Positions 20,383 to 32,184 of a stretch of DNA of 64,000 nucleotides are shown piece after piece. This stretch comes from Tsukamurella sp. 8F (GTDB taxonomy: Bacteria > Actinomycetota > Actinomycetes > Mycobacteriales > Mycobacteriaceae): assembly GCF_029167375.1 (NCBI RefSeq), contig NZ_JARFTP010000009.1, forward strand, positions 1-64,000, read 5' to 3'. The translations under genes and the position numbers were made by a program. How positions within the stretch are numbered: the first letter of the stretch is position 1; each line of letters begins with the position of its first letter. The notes below the pieces were generated by a model, which saw nothing but the letters and a program-made list of their open reading frames with translations, was not told the origin of the DNA and made no database searches.

Positions 20383-21856
20383 CCCGGCCCTCCTCCGCCT
20401 GCGGCCGGGTGCGCCGCAGTAGCGCCGGGTCCACGCCGAACCGCCGTCGCCCCACCGAGGCGACGGCGTCCACGTATGCCGCGCGCAGCGCGTCCTCGTC
20501 CACGAGCGTCGAACATCCGTCGCGCAGCACGACCCGGCCTCCGACCACGACGGTGCGCACGTCCGCCGACGAGCCCAGCGTCACCAACCCTTCGAGCGGC
20601 CGGGCGCGCAGCAGGTACCGCCAGTCGTCGGCACGCACGATGACCGCGTCGGCGGCGCGGCCTGCCCCGAGGGTCCCGAGGCGGTCCCCTGCTCCGAGCG
20701 CGACGGCACCGGCCGACGTCGCCATCTCCAGGGCGCGCGAGGGCACGACCGCCGTGTTGTCGGACGCAGACTCGTTGTGCATGAGCATCCCCGCTCGCAT
20801 CGCCTCGATCATCCCGCCCGTCGGCATACCCTCCCCGTCGGTGGACAGGGACACCGACAGCCCGCGCGCGGCCAACTCGCGGATCCGTCCGGTGCCCGAC
20901 ACCGCGGACTCGCCCGAGAGGCCGTACTTCGCGGGCGAATGCGTGACGTGCACGCCGGCGTCGACGAGGAGATCCACCTCGCCGTCGTCGATCCACGCCG
21001 TGTGCGCGACCACGGTGCGCGACCCCAACCAGCCGAGCCGGGCCAGCCGCCGCACTGGACTGACGCCGAACGCCTCGGTCGTGCGCGCCACCTCGTCGGG
21101 CAGGGCACCCACGTGCGTGGCGAGCGGCACTCCCCATGCCTCGGACCGCTCCACCATGCCGCGTGCGAGCTCGTCGCTGAGATTGGACGGGTAGATCGCG
21201 GACAGCATCGTGGTCACGCGCTCGCAGCCGACGGTGCGCTCGCGCAGCGTGTCGAAGTCGGCGAGCACCGCGTCGGCGGGGCGCGTGCGCTCGAAGCCCG
21301 GGTTGCAGGCACCGTCGGTCGCCCACACCGAGAGCGCGGCACGAAGACCGATCCGCTCGACGGCGCCGACGAGGGCGTCGGCGGTGTTCATGGAACCGAA
21401 GTCGCCGAGCATCGTCGTGCCGCAGCGCAGCTGCACCCACACGGAGTAATCGGCGATCGCTCGCGCCTCGGCGGGTTCCAGGGACGCTCCGAACAGATAG
21501 CCCCGATCGAAGTCGGTGGACAGGCGGCACAGGTCACCGCCGTGAGCGAACGGGCCCGGCACGTCGAAGCGGTCGTCGAAGGGCTCGGGCCGCGCACCCC
21601 TTCCCGTGAGCGCGGCGGCCCCGCGGCCGAGGACCTCGTGCCAGTGCGGATTCACGAACCCGGGGAGGACGAGGTGCCCGCGGGCATCGATGCGCTCGAC
21701 GCCGGACCCGAGTCGGGCGGCGGCCTCCTCGACGTCAACGGACGCGCCGACCGCCGCGACGCGGCCGCCTGCGAGGAGGAGGGCACCGTCCTCGTGCGAT
21801 AGGTGAGGGTTTTCGAAGACCGTTCCGCCGGTAACCAGGAGAGGGATGTCTTGCAC
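20369..21856 (-). CDS. Amidohydrolase (cytosine deaminase/Atz-like)
   Basis: A 495-residue metal-dependent hydrolase. The metal-binding motif is GFVNPHWHE near residue 74. Further ligands lie in LATHVGALPDE, VVAHTAWID and SLSTDGEGMPTGG. The C-terminal composite-domain segment GRAADAVIVRADDWRYLL is typical of chlorohydrolase/guanine-deaminase relatives. It probably deaminates or dechlorinates a heterocycle; the substrate is unknown. The start is GTG at 21856 with no strong RBS, so a nearby alternative cannot be excluded. It stands alone, convergent with the ABC ATPase gene. Confidence 0.82.
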   Translation of the reverse strand: MQDIPLLVTGGTVFENPHLSHEDGALLLAGGRVAAVGASVDVEEAAARLGSGVERIDARGHLVLPGFVNPHWHEVLGRGAAALTGRGARPEPFDDRFDVPGPFAHGGDLCRLSTDFDRGYLFGASLEPAEARAIADYSVWVQLRCGTTMLGDFGSMNTADALVGAVERIGLRAALSVWATDGACNPGFERTRPADAVLADFDTLRERTVGCERVTTMLSAIYPSNLSDELARGMVERSEAWGVPLATHVGALPDEVARTTEAFGVSPVRRLARLGWLGSRTVVAHTAWIDDGEVDLLVDAGVHVTHSPAKYGLSGESAVSGTGRIRELAARGLSVSLSTDGEGMPTGGMIEAMRAGMLMHNESASDNTAVVPSRALEMATSAGAVALGAGDRLGTLGAGRAADAVIVRADDWRYLLRARPLEGLVTLGSSADVRTVVVGGRVVLRDGCSTLVDEDALRAAYVDAVASVGRRRFGVDPALLRRTRPQAEEGRATGG

Positions 21857-22068
21857 GAGCCGACGCTATCCGCGCGGATCGGGCGACCCGGCATGATTCG
21901 GGTCACAAATCCTGTGAAAGGATTCACAGACACCCCGACATGCCGGGAACGGGTTGTAGGGCCGCAACCTTTTCGTTATCGTCGGCTGGCGTGCATCACA
22001 GATCGGTCACGAATGTGATCATTCAGTGATCCCAAGCATGACTTTACTAGAGTGGATTGGTTGATCGT

Positions 22069-23070
22069 ATGGCATATGGTGACGAGCGCCGCGCCAGCCT
22101 CGCTGCCCAGGTGATGGACACCCCGACCGCGATCATCCCGCTCGACGAGCTGGAGCGTCGCCTCGAGGACGCCTACAGCGAGTCCTGGCCGGAGGCCGAA
22201 GAGGCGAGCAACGCACTCGTCTATCACCCCGGCACCGCCGAGATCACCCAGGACCTGGTCATCCCGGAGTCGGTCGTCCAGGAGTACCGCACCGCCGCGC
22301 CCGAAGCCGAGCCCACCGACCTCGTCGAGGCCACTGAACCGGAGGCCCCCGCCGAGCCCCGCACGCAGCCCGCTCCCGTCCGTACGAGCGGCCGCCACCG
22401 CGTACCCCAGGCTCCGCACGTTCTCAAGGGCCGCCTCGCCCTCCTCTCGATCGCGGCGGGTGCCACCGTCGCGGGTCTGGCCGTGGGCGCCCCGTCCAGC
22501 AAGGCGCCCGCGGGGGCGCCGGCCGACGCCCCCGTCGTGCAGGATCCGTCGAACGCACGGGCCGCTCAGCTGCCCGCCCCGAACGACATGCAGCAGTTCT
22601 CGAATGTGCTGCCCGAGGGCAAGGCCCGAAAAGACGCTTCCGACGCGGCCATCGCGGCGACGCAGCGGCCGCTGTACGTACTCCCCGCGAAGGGCACCTT
22701 CACGTCGGTCTTCGGCGGCCGCTGGGGCGCGATGCACGCCGGCGTCGACATCGCGGCGCCCATCGGCACCCCGATCGTCGCGGTCGAGGACGGCACCATC
22801 ATCGACGCCGGCCCGGCGAGCGGCTTCGGACTCTGGGTCCGCCTGCAGGCCGCCGACGGCACGATCACCGTGTACGGCCACGTCAACACGATGACGGTGA
22901 GCAAGGGCCAGAAGGTCATGGCGGGCGACGAGATCGCCACCGTCGGCAACCGTGGCAACTCCACCGGCCCCCACCTCCATTTCGAGGTCTGGAAGGACGG
23001 CAAGACCAAGATCGATCCGTTGCCCTGGCTCGCCCAGCGCGGCATCTCGCTCGGCAACTACGCCGGATAG
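22069..23070 (+). CDS. M23 (LytM) family peptidase, membrane-anchored
   Basis: A 333-residue protein. Residues 1-118 are acidic and cytoplasmic, 121-141 form one membrane helix, then a linker leads to an M23 domain (about 200-320). The zinc ligands and active site are complete: H223 and D227 in HAGVD, H271 in YGHV, H302 and H304 in HLHFE. It should cut peptidoglycan cross-links outside the membrane. It matches Rv0950c by sequence type and by position next to sucCD and PcrA. The ATG at 22069 was chosen over an in-frame TTG four codons upstream. Confidence 0.92.
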   Translation: MAYGDERRASLAAQVMDTPTAIIPLDELERRLEDAYSESWPEAEEASNALVYHPGTAEITQDLVIPESVVQEYRTAAPEAEPTDLVEATEPEAPAEPRTQPAPVRTSGRHRVPQAPHVLKGRLALLSIAAGATVAGLAVGAPSSKAPAGAPADAPVVQDPSNARAAQLPAPNDMQQFSNVLPEGKARKDASDAAIAATQRPLYVLPAKGTFTSVFGGRWGAMHAGVDIAAPIGTPIVAVEDGTIIDAGPASGFGLWVRLQAADGTITVYGHVNTMTVSKGQKVMAGDEIATVGNRGNSTGPHLHFEVWKDGKTKIDPLPWLAQRGISLGNYAG

Positions 23071-23071
23071 C

Positions 23072-23650
23072 TCAGACCACCCGTGGCACGGCCTTGCGCC
23101 CCGTCACGATCATCAGCAGCTCTGCGGCAGACATGGTCACCGCCCGCCCGGATCCCACCGCCACGTCCGCATCGGATGCCTCCAGCCTGACCCCCGTCAG
23201 ATCGACGCCGAAATATTTCAGCTGCTTGGGGCGGACCTCGCTCAGCACCGTCCCGGTCACCGCCGGATCCGGCTCCGGCAGGCCGAGGGGCATTGTTATG
23301 TCCAGCCCGTGGATCACGTCGTGCGACAGCGCACCGACCTGCCCGCCACCCGGCGGCGTCCACCGACTCTCGGCGTTGTCCGCGTAGTTCTCGAGCAGTT
23401 CCGGATCGGACAGGAGCTCTGTATCGCGCAGCGCGGCACGGTTCGAGAAGCGATTGAAATCGCCTCGTGCACGGTCGATTCCGAGCAGAATCGCCGGAAT
23501 CCGGTAGCGATACGGCATGGTCAGGTGCGCGATGACCTCGCGCACGCGCCAACCCGCGCACAGGGAGTCCGCACCCCAGGCCTCGGGATGCTCCGCCAGT
23601 AGCCCGGCAAGCCGCTTCCGCTCGGCCACCGTCGTCACGTACAGGTCCAT
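23072..23650 (-). CDS. Maleylpyruvate isomerase/DinB-like family protein
   Basis: A 192-residue protein of the mycothiol-dependent maleylpyruvate isomerase N-domain (DinB-like) family: an N-terminal WRVREVIAHLTMPYRYRIP, then DVIHGLDITMPLG with the conserved histidine and aspartate, and a C-terminal VTMSAAELLMIVTGR. Such four-helix proteins bind a metal through three histidines and often use mycothiol. The function of this paralogue is unknown. The ATG at 23650 follows AAAGGAG. A 16-base perfect palindrome lies just upstream. Its end abuts the convergent M23 gene with one base between. Confidence 0.82.
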   Translation of the reverse strand: MDLYVTTVAERKRLAGLLAEHPEAWGADSLCAGWRVREVIAHLTMPYRYRIPAILLGIDRARGDFNRFSNRAALRDTELLSDPELLENYADNAESRWTPPGGGQVGALSHDVIHGLDITMPLGLPEPDPAVTGTVLSEVRPKQLKYFGVDLTGVRLEASDADVAVGSGRAVTMSAAELLMIVTGRKAVPRVV

Positions 23651-23669
23651 GACCGCTCCTTTGTCCGTC

Positions 23670-23685
23670 GGCAGGACGTCCTGCC
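23670..23685. promoter_or_regulatory. 16-bp perfect palindrome before the MDMPI-family gene
   Basis: GGCAGGACGTCCTGCC reads the same on both strands and sits 20 bases upstream of the start codon, between the sigma factor gene and this gene. It is a likely dimer-binding operator; the regulator is unknown. Confidence 0.5.
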
Positions 23686-23714
23686 ATAGGTACTACGGAG
23701 AAGCGCCGCGAAAA

Positions 23715-24653
23715 CTATCGCTCGAGAACAGCGGGCAGCCCGAATTCGCCGAAGCGTTCCGCCGTGCCGAGGAACGTGGTCATGCGGGACACGTGCGGTC
23801 CCCGGATCTCCAGCGCGACCAGCGCGAAGGGCCGCAGGACACCGTCCTGGTCGGGGCGATACTGACCGAAGCCCGGCCCGCCGCTCACCACCGCCGGCGC
23901 GAGCTTTGCGCCGTCGCACCCGCCCAGCGCCAGCAGCCGGGCGATCGTGAACCGCCCACGGACCCACCACCGGAACGGAGGCATATCGCTGATCGCGTCG
24001 CGCTGCAGCAACGCAGCGAACGCTTCGACATCGTGCCGCTCGAACGCGTCGACGTAGCGCGCCAGCAGATCCGCCTGCACCGGGTCGAGCGGGGCGTATG
24101 CATCCGACGGTGCGCCTCGCCGCGCCACGAGCGTGGTGCGCGCCCGCTGCAGCAGGCTCACGACGGCGGCGGTGCTGGTCTCCAGGATCGCCGCCGTCTC
24201 GTCGGCCGTGAATGCGAGGACGTCGCGCAGAATCAGCACCGCACGCTGGCGTGGGGGCAGCCACTGCAGCGCGGCGACGAAAGCCAGCCGCACGCCCTCG
24301 CGCTCCACGGCGATATCGCCCGGATCGGGCACGGGCTCCACGAACATCGCATCGGGCAGCGGGTCGCCCAGCGGCGCACCGGGTTCCGATTCGAGCCCGA
24401 ATGACGTGGAGAGCAGCCGACGATGGCGCCCACGCAGCTCGTCGAGGCAGACATTGGTGGCGATGCGGTACAGCCACGGGGCGAGCGGCCGGCCGGGCGT
24501 GAAACGGTCCGCCCGCGCCAGGGCGCGCGTGAGCGCCTCGGCGGCCGCGTCCTCCGCATCCGCCACGCCCCCGAGCATGCGGTAACAGTGTCGGACCAGC
24601 GCTGGGCGGAACTCCTCGAGGTCGCCGACCGGCAGCGCCGCCGAGTCGGTCAC
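23715..24653 (-). CDS. sigG: ECF sigma factor with C-terminal SnoaL-like domain, SigG-like
   Basis: A 312-residue protein. Sigma region 2 (FRPALVRHCYRMLGGVADAEDAAAE..., core PWLYRIATNVCLDELR) and region 4 (LQWLPPRQRAVLILRDVLAFTADETA) are followed by a 110-residue SnoaL/NTF2-like domain (YVDAFERHDVEAFAALL, DMPPFRWWVRGR). This layout is that of M. tuberculosis SigG and SigJ and replaces a separate anti-sigma factor. The GTG at 24653 was chosen: GGAGAAG precedes it, two bases after the pcrA stop. The promoter set it recognises is unknown. Confidence 0.87.
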   Translation of the reverse strand: MTDSAALPVGDLEEFRPALVRHCYRMLGGVADAEDAAAEALTRALARADRFTPGRPLAPWLYRIATNVCLDELRGRHRRLLSTSFGLESEPGAPLGDPLPDAMFVEPVPDPGDIAVEREGVRLAFVAALQWLPPRQRAVLILRDVLAFTADETAAILETSTAAVVSLLQRARTTLVARRGAPSDAYAPLDPVQADLLARYVDAFERHDVEAFAALLQRDAISDMPPFRWWVRGRFTIARLLALGGCDGAKLAPAVVSGGPGFGQYRPDQDGVLRPFALVALEIRGPHVSRMTTFLGTAERFGEFGLPAVLER

Positions 24654-24655
24654 GA

Positions 24656-27157
<2,502 letters not shown>

Positions 27158-27221
27158 CTCCAGTCCAGGGTAGCCAGCCCCACCGACAAGTTCGACGACG
27201 CCGCCGCGTGTCTCCGCGCGG

Positions 27222-29039
27222 TCATTCACCAGGAGTCGACTGGGGCACCAGCAGCCCCACCGGCCCACCAGACACGCATACGATCAATCCCTGCGTGAGG
27301 GCCTGGGCCAGCAGCCCGTGGCCGGCTCCCGGCACGCGCACGTACAGGGTGTGCGGGCCGCGCGTTACGGGCACGGTCGTCAGGGCGCCGTAGCCGTCCT
27401 GCCGGATGGTGATCTCGCCCGGCCCCGACGCCAGGTAGTTCAGCTGCACTACCCAGTCCCAGAAGTTGAGCGGCCCCTCGTAGGCGAGCTTGACCGGCTC
27501 GTACTCGTCGACCCGGAATCCGCAACCGGGGATCGGCCCGGGCTGCACCGAGCGCACGCGCGTCACGCGCCCGTCGACGAAGCGGCCGGACCGGTCGACC
27601 AGCGTGGGCTCGGGCGCGTAGTCCTTGAAGTCCGGTCGCGGGCTGTACCGATCCAGGATGCGCGACAGCTTGTTGTTGGGGAACGACAGCTTGCTGAGGA
27701 CCCGGGAGTCGACCTGCTCGTCGAGCACAGTGCTGCCCGCGCGCTCCCGGGCGCCCGCGGTCAGGTTCCGCAGGTACGAAGCGGTCGGATTGTCGTGCCA
27801 CACGGTCGCGAACCGTGCCGTCGACACCGTCGCACTCAGCACGAATGCGACAGCCACCGCCACGGCACCGAACCGACGGCGGGCGCGCAGAGCGGCCGGT
27901 GTCCGGAACCGAGTCCGACGATGTTCGGGTGGCACAACGCGAGCCGTGGCCACGAGCCCGCCCGCGAGGGTGAGCACCGCCGCGAAGTCCGGGAAGTAAC
28001 GCAGCGACATCGGCAGCAGCAACGACGTGACCGCGGAACTGCGCAGCCAATAGACCGGGGCGAGGGCGGCGAAGAAGTACAGCCCGGCACCCGCCCAGGC
28101 CAGGACGCCGCGCGGCGAACGCCACGCGGTGACCGCGAGGATGCCGACGATCACGAGGGCACCGACGGCGGTGACCACCATGTTCGGCACCAGGATGGGC
28201 GGCCCCGGGTTGGCCCGATACCAGCTCCACGGCCCACCGATTGCGGCCGGCGCGAGCACCGAGTGCAGCGATCGCGAGAGCGCACGGCCCGTGTACTGCA
28301 GCGTGTGGTCGCCGGGCCGGGGCGCCGCGATGAGCAGGTACAGCCCCAGCCACACCGCTGTGACCGCGGCGTATGCGATCCACAGCGGCAGCGCGCGCCG
28401 TAGAGCCGCGCGGACGTCCCGCCCGCGCATCGCGGCTGCCAGCCCCACCACGAACACCGCAACGAACGGGATGACGAGCGACTTCTCGAAGAAGAACGCT
28501 GCGATCACGTAGGCACCCAGAGCGAGGGCCGCGGACTGCCACCGCCGGGTCCGGGCGTACCGGATCGTCTCGGCGACGGCGATCGCCAGGCCGATCTGCA
28601 TGGGAAGCGTGTTCAGCCCCGCCGCCCACCACGCGAAACCGCTCAGCGTGAGCGGGGAGAAGAGGTAGAAGGCGAAGGGGAGCAGGGCTATCGGCCGCCG
28701 TCCGACGATGATCACCAGCGCGCGCAGCATCGCCAAGGACGCCCCCGCCTGCAGTACCAGCAGTGAAGCCGCCGCCGCGGGCCAGGACAGGGGCGCGAGC
28801 GTGGTGATCAGCCCGGAGGCGAGCAGCGTGCCCGGCATCAGGTGGCCGTCGTAGTCGGTCCACCACATCCCGGGGCCGAGCCCGTCCGCGGCACGCCCCA
28901 TGAACGCTATGTCGTCCCAGTAGAAGCCGCCACGGGCGAGGACGTAGGTGCGAAGCAGCAGCTGTGCGATGACGAGAACCGCGGCGCCGATCCACAGCAT
29001 CCGGGCGGCAGGTGTGCGGGGGGCGGACATCGCGCCCAT
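27222..29039 (-). CDS. GT-C-like integral membrane protein
   Basis: A 605-residue protein with about ten to twelve membrane segments in residues 10-440 and a C-terminal extracytoplasmic domain of about 150 residues. The first loop after helix 1 contains YVLARGGFYWDDIAFMGRA: a DD pair in the position where GT-C glycosyltransferases keep their acidic catalytic residues. That suggests transfer of sugars from polyprenyl donors to cell-wall glycans; it is inference. The start is uncertain: ATG 29039 or 29030. The gene is divergent from chorismate mutase. Confidence 0.7.
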   Translation of the reverse strand: MGAMSAPRTPAARMLWIGAAVLVIAQLLLRTYVLARGGFYWDDIAFMGRAADGLGPGMWWTDYDGHLMPGTLLASGLITTLAPLSWPAAAASLLVLQAGASLAMLRALVIIVGRRPIALLPFAFYLFSPLTLSGFAWWAAGLNTLPMQIGLAIAVAETIRYARTRRWQSAALALGAYVIAAFFFEKSLVIPFVAVFVVGLAAAMRGRDVRAALRRALPLWIAYAAVTAVWLGLYLLIAAPRPGDHTLQYTGRALSRSLHSVLAPAAIGGPWSWYRANPGPPILVPNMVVTAVGALVIVGILAVTAWRSPRGVLAWAGAGLYFFAALAPVYWLRSSAVTSLLLPMSLRYFPDFAAVLTLAGGLVATARVVPPEHRRTRFRTPAALRARRRFGAVAVAVAFVLSATVSTARFATVWHDNPTASYLRNLTAGARERAGSTVLDEQVDSRVLSKLSFPNNKLSRILDRYSPRPDFKDYAPEPTLVDRSGRFVDGRVTRVRSVQPGPIPGCGFRVDEYEPVKLAYEGPLNFWDWVVQLNYLASGPGEITIRQDGYGALTTVPVTRGPHTLYVRVPGAGHGLLAQALTQGLIVCVSGGPVGLLVPQSTPGE

Positions 29040-29095
29040 CGTAGAGGCCCGACCCATGGGGACGCCGCGCGCGGCGCGGGTGGGATGATGGAGCG

Positions 29096-29380
29096 ATGAG
29101 TTCGCAGGACGACACCGGCGCGAATACTCCGCTGGCCGAGGAGGAGATCCAGGCACTGCGTGAGGAGATCGACCGCCTCGACGCGGAGATCCTGGCGGCG
29201 GTGAAGCGTCGCACCGAGGTGTCACGCCTGATCGGTCAGACCCGCATGGCGTCCGGCGGACCGCGCTTGGTGCACTCCCGCGAGGTCAAGGTGCTCGACC
29301 GCTTCTCCGAGCTCGGTCGCGAGGGCCACACCCTCGCGATGCTCCTTCTCCGCCTCGGCCGGGGGCCCCTGGGCCGCTAG
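29096..29380 (+). CDS. Chorismate mutase, short AroQ type
   Basis: A 94-residue all-helical AroQ-delta chorismate mutase, the cytosolic type of mycobacteria (Rv0948c). It converts chorismate to prephenate for Phe/Tyr synthesis. The N-helix LREEIDRLDAEILAAVKRRTEVSRLIGQTR holds the key arginine, given here only as landmarks: LREEIDRLDAEI and RTEVSRLIG. The C-terminus LLRLGRGPLGR is the segment by which such enzymes dock on, and are activated by, DAHP synthase. The gene lies beside PcrA-region genes as in M. tuberculosis. It overlaps the convergent MFS gene by four bases. Confidence 0.93.
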   Translation: MSSQDDTGANTPLAEEEIQALREEIDRLDAEILAAVKRRTEVSRLIGQTRMASGGPRLVHSREVKVLDRFSELGREGHTLAMLLLRLGRGPLGR

Positions 29381-30621
29381 GTGTCACCCGGTCGCCTGGG
29401 ATCCGCGCGGACACCCGACGGCGCCGGTTCCGGCTCCGGACGGCGGGGCGCGGGGATCCAGCGCCACAGCGCAGCTGCCGCGGCGAACCCGATCGCCCCC
29501 GAGACGATGACTCCTCCACCGAGCGTCCAGGCCGCGGTGACCGTGGACAGGACCACCGGGCCGATCCCCGTACCCGCATCCGCGAACTCACGCCAGAGGC
29601 CGAGGAACGTCGGACGCCCTACCGAAGGCGACACATCCGCCCCGAGCGTCATGACGATGCCGGACCCGATGCCGTTCGCTGTGCCCATCAGCAGGGCCAC
29701 CAGCATCAGTGTCGTGAAGCCGTGCGTGAGCGGCATCAGCAGGAAGCTCAGCCCCATGAGCGCCGTGCACGGTACCGCCACCGCTCTCCGGCCGTAGCGG
29801 TCCATCACCTTGCCCGCCGGGTAGAACGTCGCCGCGTCGATCGCGCCCGCGATGCCGTAGATCATCGACGCCGCCGAGCTGGAGAGTCCGATGTGGTGCG
29901 CCCAGAGCGGTATCACCACCTGGCGTGTCTGCCGGATGGCCGACAGCAGCACGATCGCAGTCCCGAGCGTCAGGAAGAGCCGCCAGTACCGGCGCAACAT
30001 CCCGCGCGTGGTCACGGACGCGGCGGCGGCCCTGTCATGCGCACTGTTGTCCAGATCCGGCACGCCGTACGCGATCGCGCCCGCGCCGATCACGGCGACC
30101 AGGGCCACGACGTACGCGCTGGCGATCCCGTAGTAGTGCATGACCGCCGCGCCGATGAACGGCCCCGCGAAGACTCCCACGCGCATCGAACCGCCGAGTG
30201 TCGACAGGGCTCGTGCGCGCATCGCCACGGGCACCCGCTCCGTCAGGTAGGACTGGCGGGCCAGCGAGAACACCGACGACGCCGAGCCGATCAGGAACAC
30301 ACCCAGGCCGTACACCCACAGCCCGAACGGGAGGATGCACAGCAGCAATCCGATGGCCGACACCGCAGCCGCGACGACCATGCTGCGCCGCTCCCCGATC
30401 CGCGTCGCGAGCACACCCGACGGGATGTTGGTCAGGATCGACCCGATGCCGATGAGCGCCGCGATGAACGCCGCCGTCGACACGGAGGCGCCCCGCTCGA
30501 GCGCGGACAGCGTGATCACCGGCAGCATCGCGCCCTCGGCGAGCCCGAACAGCACCGAGGGTCCATACGCGGCGACTGCGATATCGCGCAGCCGGAACTC
30601 GTCGGCGTCGGGGCGCGTCAC
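29377..30621 (-). CDS. MFS transporter
   Basis: A 414-residue twelve-helix major facilitator. The loop 2-3 motif appears as GVLATRIGERRSM, and loop 8-9 as GKVMDRYGRRAV. It resembles drug or metabolite efflux MFS proteins; the substrate is unknown. The ATG at 30621 overlaps the stop of the aldehyde dehydrogenase gene (ATGA), so the two are translated together, which suggests the exporter handles something tied to that enzyme. Ends convergently with chorismate mutase. Confidence 0.85.
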   Translation of the reverse strand: MTRPDADEFRLRDIAVAAYGPSVLFGLAEGAMLPVITLSALERGASVSTAAFIAALIGIGSILTNIPSGVLATRIGERRSMVVAAAVSAIGLLLCILPFGLWVYGLGVFLIGSASSVFSLARQSYLTERVPVAMRARALSTLGGSMRVGVFAGPFIGAAVMHYYGIASAYVVALVAVIGAGAIAYGVPDLDNSAHDRAAAASVTTRGMLRRYWRLFLTLGTAIVLLSAIRQTRQVVIPLWAHHIGLSSSAASMIYGIAGAIDAATFYPAGKVMDRYGRRAVAVPCTALMGLSFLLMPLTHGFTTLMLVALLMGTANGIGSGIVMTLGADVSPSVGRPTFLGLWREFADAGTGIGPVVLSTVTAAWTLGGGVIVSGAIGFAAAAALWRWIPAPRRPEPEPAPSGVRADPRRPGDT

Positions 30622-32081
30622 TGCAGCGCTATGTAGCGGGTCTCCAGGTATTCCTCGATACCCTCGCTGCCGCCCTCGCGCCCGAAGCCGGACGCCTTGA
30701 TGCCACCGAACGGGCCCGCGGGGTCGGAGATGACGCCCCGGTTCACGCCCACCATGCCCGACTGCAGTCGGTCCGCCACGCGCAACGCGCGGTCCAGGTC
30801 TTTGGTGAAAAGATATGCGGCCAGACCGTATTCGGTGTCATTGGCGCGTTCGACCGCTTCGTCCTCGTTCGCGAACCCGACTATCGGGGCGACAGGCCCG
30901 AACACCTCCTCGCGCAGGATGCGCGCGTCGTCGGGGACGTCGGCGAGCACGGTCGCGGGATAGAAGTGGCCGGGACCGTCGGGGGCCACGCCACCCAGGC
31001 GCAGCGACGCGCCCTTACCGACCGCGTCCTGCACGAGATCCGAGACGATGCTCCGCTGGTCCTCGCTGACGAGCGGGCCGAGCGTCACACCGTCGTCGAC
31101 GCCGGGGCCGAGCACGTACTCCCCCATCCGCGCGACGAACTTGTCGGTGAACTCCGCGCGAACGGACTCGGCGACGTAGAAGCGGTTGGCCGCGGTACAC
31201 GCCTCGCCGCCGTTGCGGAGCTTGGCGAGCAGGGCGCCCTCGACGGCGGCGTCGACGTCCGCGTCCTCGAAGACCAGGAAGGGCGCGTTACCGCCGAGCT
31301 CCATCGACATCCGCAGCAGCCCGTGGGCCGAGCCCTCGACGAGGGTGCGACCCACCTCGGTCGAGCCCGTGAACGTGATCTTGCGCAGCCGCTCGTCCTG
31401 CATGAGCGGCACGGTCAGGGCGGACGAATGCGAGGTGGGCAGGACCGAGACCACGCCATCGGGCACTCCCGCATCCTTGACCACCTCGGCGAGCAGCAGC
31501 ATCGTCAGCGGCGTGGCCGAAGCGGGCTTGACGATCATCGTCGCGCCCGCCGCCAGCGCAGGTGCGAGCTTGCGGGTTCCCATCGCGAGCGGGAAGTTCC
31601 AGGGCGTGATGGCCAGGCAGGGCCCGACGGGCGCCTTGGAGACCAGGATGCGGCCGGTGCCGGCGGGCGCGGGCGTGTATCGACCGGCGATGCGTACGGC
31701 CTCCTCGGAGAACCAGCGGAAGAACTCGGCACCGTACTTGACCTCGGACTGCGACTCGGGCAGCGCCTTACCCATCTCGAGGGTCATCAACAGCGCGAAG
31801 TCGTCCGCGCGGTCGATGATGCCGTCGAAGATGCGCCGCAGTGCCTCACCGCGCTCCCGCGCGGGAGTCGCTGCCCACCCCGACCCCGCATCGTGCGCTG
31901 CCGCCAGGGCCGCCGCACCGTCCTCGGCAGTGGCGTCGGACACAGCGACCAGGACCTCGCCGGTCGCCGGATCAGCCACCGGAAACGTTGCGCCCGAGGA
32001 GGAGTCGCGGAACTCTCCCGCCAGGAACAGGCCGGTCGGAATGGAGTCGAGCAGGGTCTGGATCCGGTCGGTGCTCACCAT
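30618..32081 (-). CDS. NAD(P)-dependent succinate-semialdehyde-type aldehyde dehydrogenase
   Basis: A 487-residue ALDH of full length. The cofactor segment TPWNFPLAMGTRKLAPALAA, the catalytic glutamate in SMELGGNAPFLVF and the catalytic cysteine in NGGEACTAANRFYV are present. MTLEMGKALPESQSEVKYGA and the C-terminal GGIKASGFGREGGSEGIEEY are typical of succinate-semialdehyde dehydrogenases (GabD-like). It would oxidise succinate semialdehyde to succinate. It is followed without gap by an MFS gene and is divergent from pgi. Confidence 0.88.
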   Translation of the reverse strand: MVSTDRIQTLLDSIPTGLFLAGEFRDSSSGATFPVADPATGEVLVAVSDATAEDGAAALAAAHDAGSGWAATPARERGEALRRIFDGIIDRADDFALLMTLEMGKALPESQSEVKYGAEFFRWFSEEAVRIAGRYTPAPAGTGRILVSKAPVGPCLAITPWNFPLAMGTRKLAPALAAGATMIVKPASATPLTMLLLAEVVKDAGVPDGVVSVLPTSHSSALTVPLMQDERLRKITFTGSTEVGRTLVEGSAHGLLRMSMELGGNAPFLVFEDADVDAAVEGALLAKLRNGGEACTAANRFYVAESVRAEFTDKFVARMGEYVLGPGVDDGVTLGPLVSEDQRSIVSDLVQDAVGKGASLRLGGVAPDGPGHFYPATVLADVPDDARILREEVFGPVAPIVGFANEDEAVERANDTEYGLAAYLFTKDLDRALRVADRLQSGMVGVNRGVISDPAGPFGGIKASGFGREGGSEGIEEYLETRYIALQ

Positions 32082-32184
32082 GTGTTCACCCTAACGCCGC
32101 GCCGCGGACCCGACCAGGACATAGGCTGGCATGCGGGCCTGACCAGTGGCCCGTGACCCGTGAACACATCGCAGGGAAGGCGCC

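Noticed and set aside
21960-22030. CRP/GlxR-like site (TCACA...TGTGA) before the M23 gene
   Set aside because: The half-sites are in the inverted order relative to the consensus TGTGA-N6-TCACA and the spacing is wrong.
21890-22068. Possible c-di-AMP (ydaO) or other riboswitch before the M23 gene
   Set aside because: Such RNAs often precede wall-hydrolase genes, but I could not find the conserved blocks here.
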